Below are positions 6,313 to 8,742 of a stretch of DNA of 8,742 nt, one piece after another. The DNA is from a bacterium (GTDB lineage Bacteria; Planctomycetota; UBA1135; UBA2386). The notes beneath the pieces were generated by a model, which worked only from the letters and a program-made list of their open reading frames with translations, was not told the DNA's origin and ran no database searches. Location: assembly GCA_011051855.1 (NCBI GenBank), contig DRKG01000487.1, forward strand, positions 1-8,742. The letters are read 5' to 3'. Within the stretch, counting starts at the first letter, position 1, and every line of letters begins with the position of its first letter. Both the position numbers and the translations under genes were made by a program.

Positions 6313-7328
6313 TGCGCCGCGCGGCTCTGTTGGTGGCGGCGTGCGCGGCCGGCGCCTGTGCCGGCACCGAGACGGCGGGTGCTCTGCCGCGTGCCGCCGC
6401 GAAGGCCGGCGGGCGCGAACCGCTGCCGGCGGCTCCGCCCGAGGTCGTCTTGCCGAGTCCGCCGCCGCTCGCCGAGGGGCTGGGGCCCGAGATCCTGCTG
6501 CCGGAGGCCGCCGCCGCCGACGCCGTGGTCGCGCGCGTCGGCGGCCTCGAACTGCGCCAGAGCCACGCCTACCGGCGGCTGCTGCTCGCCAATCCGAAGG
6601 TGGCGTTGTCGGCGGTGGACCTGCTGGTGTTCGACGTCTTGGTCGCGCGCCACGCGGAACAGTACGGCATTCGCGTCGCCGAAGAGCGGGTGGAGCAGTT
6701 GGCCGAGCAGGAGGAACGCAAACTGCGGCGCCAGGTCGAGCGGGAGCTCGAAGGCGTGAGCTTCGCCGACTACGTGTGGCGCCTGTTCGGCATGCGCGAG
6801 CAGGACTGGCGCGTGTCGTTGCGCCTGCGCACCGCGCAGCGGCTCTACCAGGGCTACGTGCTGCGCTACCTCGCCCTCAGGGAAGACCAGGTGCAGGTGC
6901 GCTTTCTGGTGCACAAGGATCGGGCCGTGGTCGACGAGGTGGTCGACAAGGTGCGGGTCGGGGCCGACTTCGCGACGTTGGCGCTGCGCTGGTCGGAGGA
7001 TCCTTCGCGCCGCGACGGTGGGCTGCTGCCGCCGTTCGGGCGGGGCTTCCAGCACCCGGCGGCCCAGCGCGCGTTCGCACTTGAGGAGGGGGAGGTCTCG
7101 GAACCGTTCCAGGCCAGTTGGGGCGGGGAGCCGCGTTGGTTCGTGGTCTACTGCCTCGAGCACCGCGCGGGCCGCGACGTGCCGTTCGCGGCGGTGCGCG
7201 ACGAGATCGATCGCGACCTCGAGCAGCGCCCGCTGACGGCGCTCGAGACGACCGCCTACACGCTGCGTTGGCGCGGGGAGCAGGAGCGGGCGGCGAAACC
7301 TGACGCCGCCGACGGAGCTGGGCAGTGA
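6312..7328 (+). CDS. SurA/PpiC-type parvulin peptidyl-prolyl cis-trans isomerase, probable lipoprotein
   Basis: A 338-residue protein. The N-terminus MRRAALLVAACAAGACAG has two possible lipid-attachment cysteines: C11 (V-A-A-C fits the lipobox best, but after only 10 residues) and C16. A Pro/Ala-rich linker runs to about residue 65. A helical SurA-N-like chaperone region (about 68-190) follows, containing NPKVALSAVDLLVFDVLVAR and a charged helix EERVEQLAEQEERKLRRQVE. The parvulin domain spans about 194-285 with the hallmarks V-x-V-R-F-L-V, G-A-D-F-A-T-L-A-L-R-W-S-E-D-P-S, D-G-G-L-L-P-P-F-G-R-G, A-F-A-L-E-E-G-E-V-S-E-P and F-V-V-Y-C-L. The catalytic-core His that usually sits in the first strand (RHILV) is shifted or replaced (R-F-L-V-H). 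It would isomerise X-Pro bonds and assist folding of exported proteins in the periplasm. The start overlaps the upstream stop (TGATG), with AAGG at 6301-6304 as ribosome site. The adjacent Pro-rich exported proteins are plausible clients. Confidence 0.87.
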   Translation: MRRAALLVAACAAGACAGTETAGALPRAAAKAGGREPLPAAPPEVVLPSPPPLAEGLGPEILLPEAAAADAVVARVGGLELRQSHAYRRLLLANPKVALSAVDLLVFDVLVARHAEQYGIRVAEERVEQLAEQEERKLRRQVERELEGVSFADYVWRLFGMREQDWRVSLRLRTAQRLYQGYVLRYLALREDQVQVRFLVHKDRAVVDEVVDKVRVGADFATLALRWSEDPSRRDGGLLPPFGRGFQHPAAQRAFALEEGEVSEPFQASWGGEPRWFVVYCLEHRAGRDVPFAAVRDEIDRDLEQRPLTALETTAYTLRWRGEQERAAKPDAADGAGQ

Positions 7329-7353
7329 CAGCGGGCTTGCGTTCGGCTAGAAC
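7325..7353 (+). promoter_or_regulatory. Sigma70-like promoter for scpB, probably giving a leaderless transcript
   Basis: GTGACA (7325-7330, five of six matches to TTGACA) and TAGAAC (7348-7353, four of six to TATAAT) are separated by exactly 17 bases. The expected transcription start, 6 to 8 bases after the -10 box, falls on or next to the scpB ATG at 7360. No Shine-Dalgarno sequence lies in the 6 bases between. The -35 box overlaps the stop of the isomerase gene. Confidence 0.5.
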
Positions 7354-7359
7354 CGGGCC

Positions 7360-8316
7360 ATGGACGACATCTCGCGTGAGTTGCCGCCGGATCAGACCGG
7401 CGCGGCTCCGGTCAGCGAACGCCAGAAGGGTCCGGATGAAGTGGTGCGGTTCGAGCGGGGCCTCGTCGGTGAGGGTGCCGACGAAGCGCTGGCGCTGCAC
7501 GACCGGCTCGCCGGTATGGGGGCGCAGTTTCTGTCGGACCGGATCGGGGCGGACCGGGTTGGGGCGATGAGCGGGCCCGCGGAGCCGCGTGACGCCGACG
7601 AACCGCCGGCCGAGCCGGATCCCGGCGACGAGCCGATCGCGTCGAGCAGGCCCGAACAGGACCAAGTGTCCGCCGCCGAAGCCGAGGCCGCCGTCGCCGC
7701 CGAGCAGGACACCGTCGAGTTGCTGCCCGAGGCCGACGATCTCGGTGACGTCGAGCTCGGCGAGGACGGGCTGCCCGTCGTACCCGAGCTGACCGAAGCC
7801 GCCGCCGTCGCCCGGATCGCCTTCGTGTTGATGCTCAGCTCGCGCGAGGGCATGACCGTGTTCCGTCTGGCCCAGGCGTGCAACTGCACCCAGAAGCTGG
7901 TCGAGCAGGCCCTCGAACTGCTGCAGCAGCAGTTGCGCGACGCCGGCCTGCCGGTCGAACTGGCGCGCGTCGGCGACACCGTGCGGTGGATGTCGGCGTC
8001 GACGACGTTCCCCTACCTGCAGCGGCTGCGCGGCGTGAAGAAGCTCGAGAAGCTGTCGCCCGCAGCGCTCGAGACCCTCGCGGTGATCGCCTACCAGCAA
8101 CCGGTGATGCGCAGCGAGATCGAGGCGATCCGCGGCGTCAAGGCCGGCCCGATGCTGCGCACCCTGCTGAGCCACAAGCTCGTCAAGGTCACCGGCCGCG
8201 CCGACGTGCCCGGCCGCCCGCTGCAGTACGGCACCACCCAGCAGTTCCTCGACCGCTTCGGCCTCGCCTCGCTCGAAGACCTGCCCAGCGTCAAGGAATG
8301 GAAGAACCTCGGTTGA
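7360..8316 (+). CDS. scpB: Segregation and condensation protein B (ScpB) with acidic N-terminal extension
   Basis: ScpB is the winged-helix accessory subunit of the SMC-ScpAB condensin, binding the kleisin ScpA and helping compact and segregate the chromosome in the cytoplasm. The core (residues ~143-318) carries the two winged helices and the family signature: LETLAVIAYQQPVMRSEIEA followed by IRGVKAG, then GRADVPGRPLQYGTT, FLDRFGL and SLEDLP. The core is about 175 residues, close to a whole ordinary ScpB. The 142 residues before it are an addition, mostly disordered-looking and very rich in Glu, Asp, Ala and Pro from about 70 onward. The start at 7360 is chosen because a promoter places the mRNA 5' end there and third-position G/C stays high through 7360-7566. 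Other in-frame ATGs at 7516 (M53) and 7567 (M70) lack a convincing ribosome site, but 7567 would remove the least conserved part. scpA is not visible. The gene is separate in function from the secretion operon. Confidence 0.93.
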   Translation: MDDISRELPPDQTGAAPVSERQKGPDEVVRFERGLVGEGADEALALHDRLAGMGAQFLSDRIGADRVGAMSGPAEPRDADEPPAEPDPGDEPIASSRPEQDQVSAAEAEAAVAAEQDTVELLPEADDLGDVELGEDGLPVVPELTEAAAVARIAFVLMLSSREGMTVFRLAQACNCTQKLVEQALELLQQQLRDAGLPVELARVGDTVRWMSASTTFPYLQRLRGVKKLEKLSPAALETLAVIAYQQPVMRSEIEAIRGVKAGPMLRTLLSHKLVKVTGRADVPGRPLQYGTTQQFLDRFGLASLEDLPSVKEWKNLG

Positions 8317-8328
8317 CCACCCCCGGCC

Positions 8329-8357
8329 TTGCTTTCGCCGGCGTGGTTCCCTATCCT
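8329..8357 (+). promoter_or_regulatory. Promoter of the tRNA-Glu gene
   Basis: TTGCTT (8329-8334) and TATCCT (8352-8357) are separated by a 17-base spacer. Transcription would start near 8362-8367, leaving a 5' leader of about 9 to 14 bases before the tRNA for RNase P to remove. The promoter begins 12 bases after the scpB stop. Confidence 0.65.
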
Positions 8358-8375
8358 TCGCGCCCCAAAACGCAC

Positions 8376-8453
8376 GTCCCGTTCGTCTAGTCTGGCCTAG
8401 GACCCTAGATTTTCATTCTAGTAACAGGGGTTCGAATCCCCTACGGGATACCA
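8376..8453 (+). tRNA. tRNA-Glu (anticodon UUC), CCA encoded
   Basis: The cloverleaf folds by hand. The acceptor stem 8376-8382 pairs with 8443-8449 over seven pairs, the first being a G-U wobble. The D arm begins GTCT with a ten-base loop containing GG. The anticodon stem CTAGA/TCTAG has five perfect pairs around the loop TTTTCAT, with anticodon TTC at 8412-8414. The T arm AGGGG/CCCCT encloses TTCGAAT. The discriminator is A, followed by a genomically encoded CCA at 8451-8453. It decodes GAA and GAG. In bacteria glutamyl-tRNA also serves tetrapyrrole synthesis. It forms a single-gene unit with its own promoter and terminator. Confidence 0.95.
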
Positions 8454-8454
8454 G

Positions 8455-8492
8455 AAAGCCCCGTCGTCGCGAGATGACGGGGCTTTGTTTTG
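8455..8492 (+). terminator. Rho-independent terminator after tRNA-Glu
   Basis: A 14-pair hairpin, AAAGCCCCGTCGTC (8455-8468) with GATGACGGGGCTTT (8473-8486), has one G-U pair and a GCGA tetraloop of the stable GNRA type. It is followed by GTTTTG. The A-run before the stem could make it work in both directions. It begins one base after the tRNA CCA. The stretch 8493-8523 between it and the next gene shows no clear promoter. Confidence 0.85.
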
Positions 8493-8523
8493 TCCGGTTG
8501 CGGGGGGCGGTCAACTGCGAGCC

Positions 8524-8742
8524 GTGGAGATCCCCGACTACCAAGCATTCATGCTTCCGATCCTGCGGCTTCTCGCCGACGGCGAGGAACACGAAGGCAA
8601 GCATCTCATTGCGGCGATAGCCAGCGAGTTGGGACTCACCGAAGAGGAGTGCCGAAAGCCGCTGCCCAGCGGCGGGGATACCTATCTGCGCAACCGTTAC
8701 GGGTGGGCACGGACCTACCTCAAGAAGGCCGGGCTCGTGGCC
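8524..8742 (+). CDS. mrr: Mrr-type restriction endonuclease, N-terminal DNA-binding domain (3' end missing)
   Basis: The first 73 codons of a gene that leaves the window at the right edge. The protein starts VEIPDYQAFMLPILRLLADG and later has LIAAIASELGLTEEECRKPL, then SGGDTYLRNRYGWARTYLKK and AGLVA. This matches the start of E. coli Mrr (as recalled, beginning MTVPTYDKFIEPVLRYLA, with V-Y-K-N-R-A-G-W-A and L-K-R-A-G-L at equivalent places), so it is the Mrr_N winged-helix domain, and the GTG at 8524 is the likely start. Mrr enzymes are type IV restriction endonucleases acting on modified DNA, with a PD-(D/E)xK catalytic domain that would lie outside the window. No clear Shine-Dalgarno or promoter is visible. 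GC of 8521-8742 is about 64% by hand count, and ATA, CTT, ATT, GGA, CAT and CAA codons are commoner than in the genes to the left, hinting at acquisition. A solitary Mrr_N regulator is possible, as only this domain is seen. Confidence 0.85.
   Translation, partial: MEIPDYQAFMLPILRLLADGEEHEGKHLIAAIASELGLTEEECRKPLPSGGDTYLRNRYGWARTYLKKAGLVA

Noticed and set aside
6877..8175. A 432-codon minus-strand frame across the isomerase and scpB genes
   Set aside because: It is in codon register with scpB and spans two well-supported + genes; its sequence (His/Arg/Gln-rich) matches the usual antisense shadow of GC-rich genes.
8324..8344. A hairpin CCGGC/GCCGG after scpB as a possible terminator
   Set aside because: Only five pairs, no T-run follows, and it overlaps the -35 box of the tRNA promoter.
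8413..8604. A small minus-strand frame over the tRNA, terminator and mrr start
   Set aside because: It runs through a tRNA and a terminator hairpin, and the opposite strand encodes a clear Mrr_N domain.
1..8742. CRISPR arrays, insertion sequences, inverted terminal repeats or riboswitches
   Set aside because: I read for spaced direct repeats, transposase motifs and long structured leaders and saw none; the only repeats are the diverged protein-level modules.

Overview
The window is GC-rich, close to 70% over most of its length by hand samples, with strong G/C preference at third codon positions. All protein genes I can support lie on the + strand. Prepilin-type pseudopilins, a signal-peptide protein and a SurA-like parvulin lipoprotein point to a Gram-negative (diderm) bacterium. 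Large LamG-like proteins beside pseudopilin genes, together with the GC content, would fit Planctomycetota or a similar lineage. That placement is inference only.

Region 1 (1-7328) looks like one tightly packed operon that enters from beyond the left edge. It holds five genes in order. (i) The 3' part of a very large extracytoplasmic protein with LamG-like stretches and at least five degenerate copies of one beta-type module. (ii) A PulJ/GspJ-like pseudopilin of 410 residues that carries a sixth copy of the same module near its C-terminus. (iii) A PulI/GspI/PilV-like pseudopilin. (iv) A 493-residue secreted protein of unknown function with a helical middle and a C-terminal pair of CxxC motifs like half of a DnaJ zinc centre. 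(v) A SurA/PpiC-type peptidyl-prolyl isomerase, probably a lipoprotein. The genes overlap by 1 to 8 bases or are separated by 4 bases, so translational coupling is likely. The simplest reading is a type II secretion or type IV pilus-like fibre whose minor pilins and large partner share a module resembling one common in phage tail proteins, with a periplasmic folding factor made alongside.

Region 2 (7325-8316) is scpB, the condensin accessory subunit, with a long acidic N-terminal extension. A sigma70-like promoter lies across the end of the preceding gene and would place the transcription start on or next to the ATG, suggesting a leaderless mRNA.

Region 3 (8317-8492) is a compact tRNA-Glu(UUC) unit: a promoter with a 17-base spacer, a tRNA with an encoded CCA, and a strong hairpin terminator with a GCGA loop.

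Region 4 (8524-8742) is the first 73 codons of an Mrr-type restriction endonuclease, running off the right edge. Its lower GC (about 64%) and different codon choice, directly behind a tRNA 3' end, make it a candidate start of an acquired defence island.
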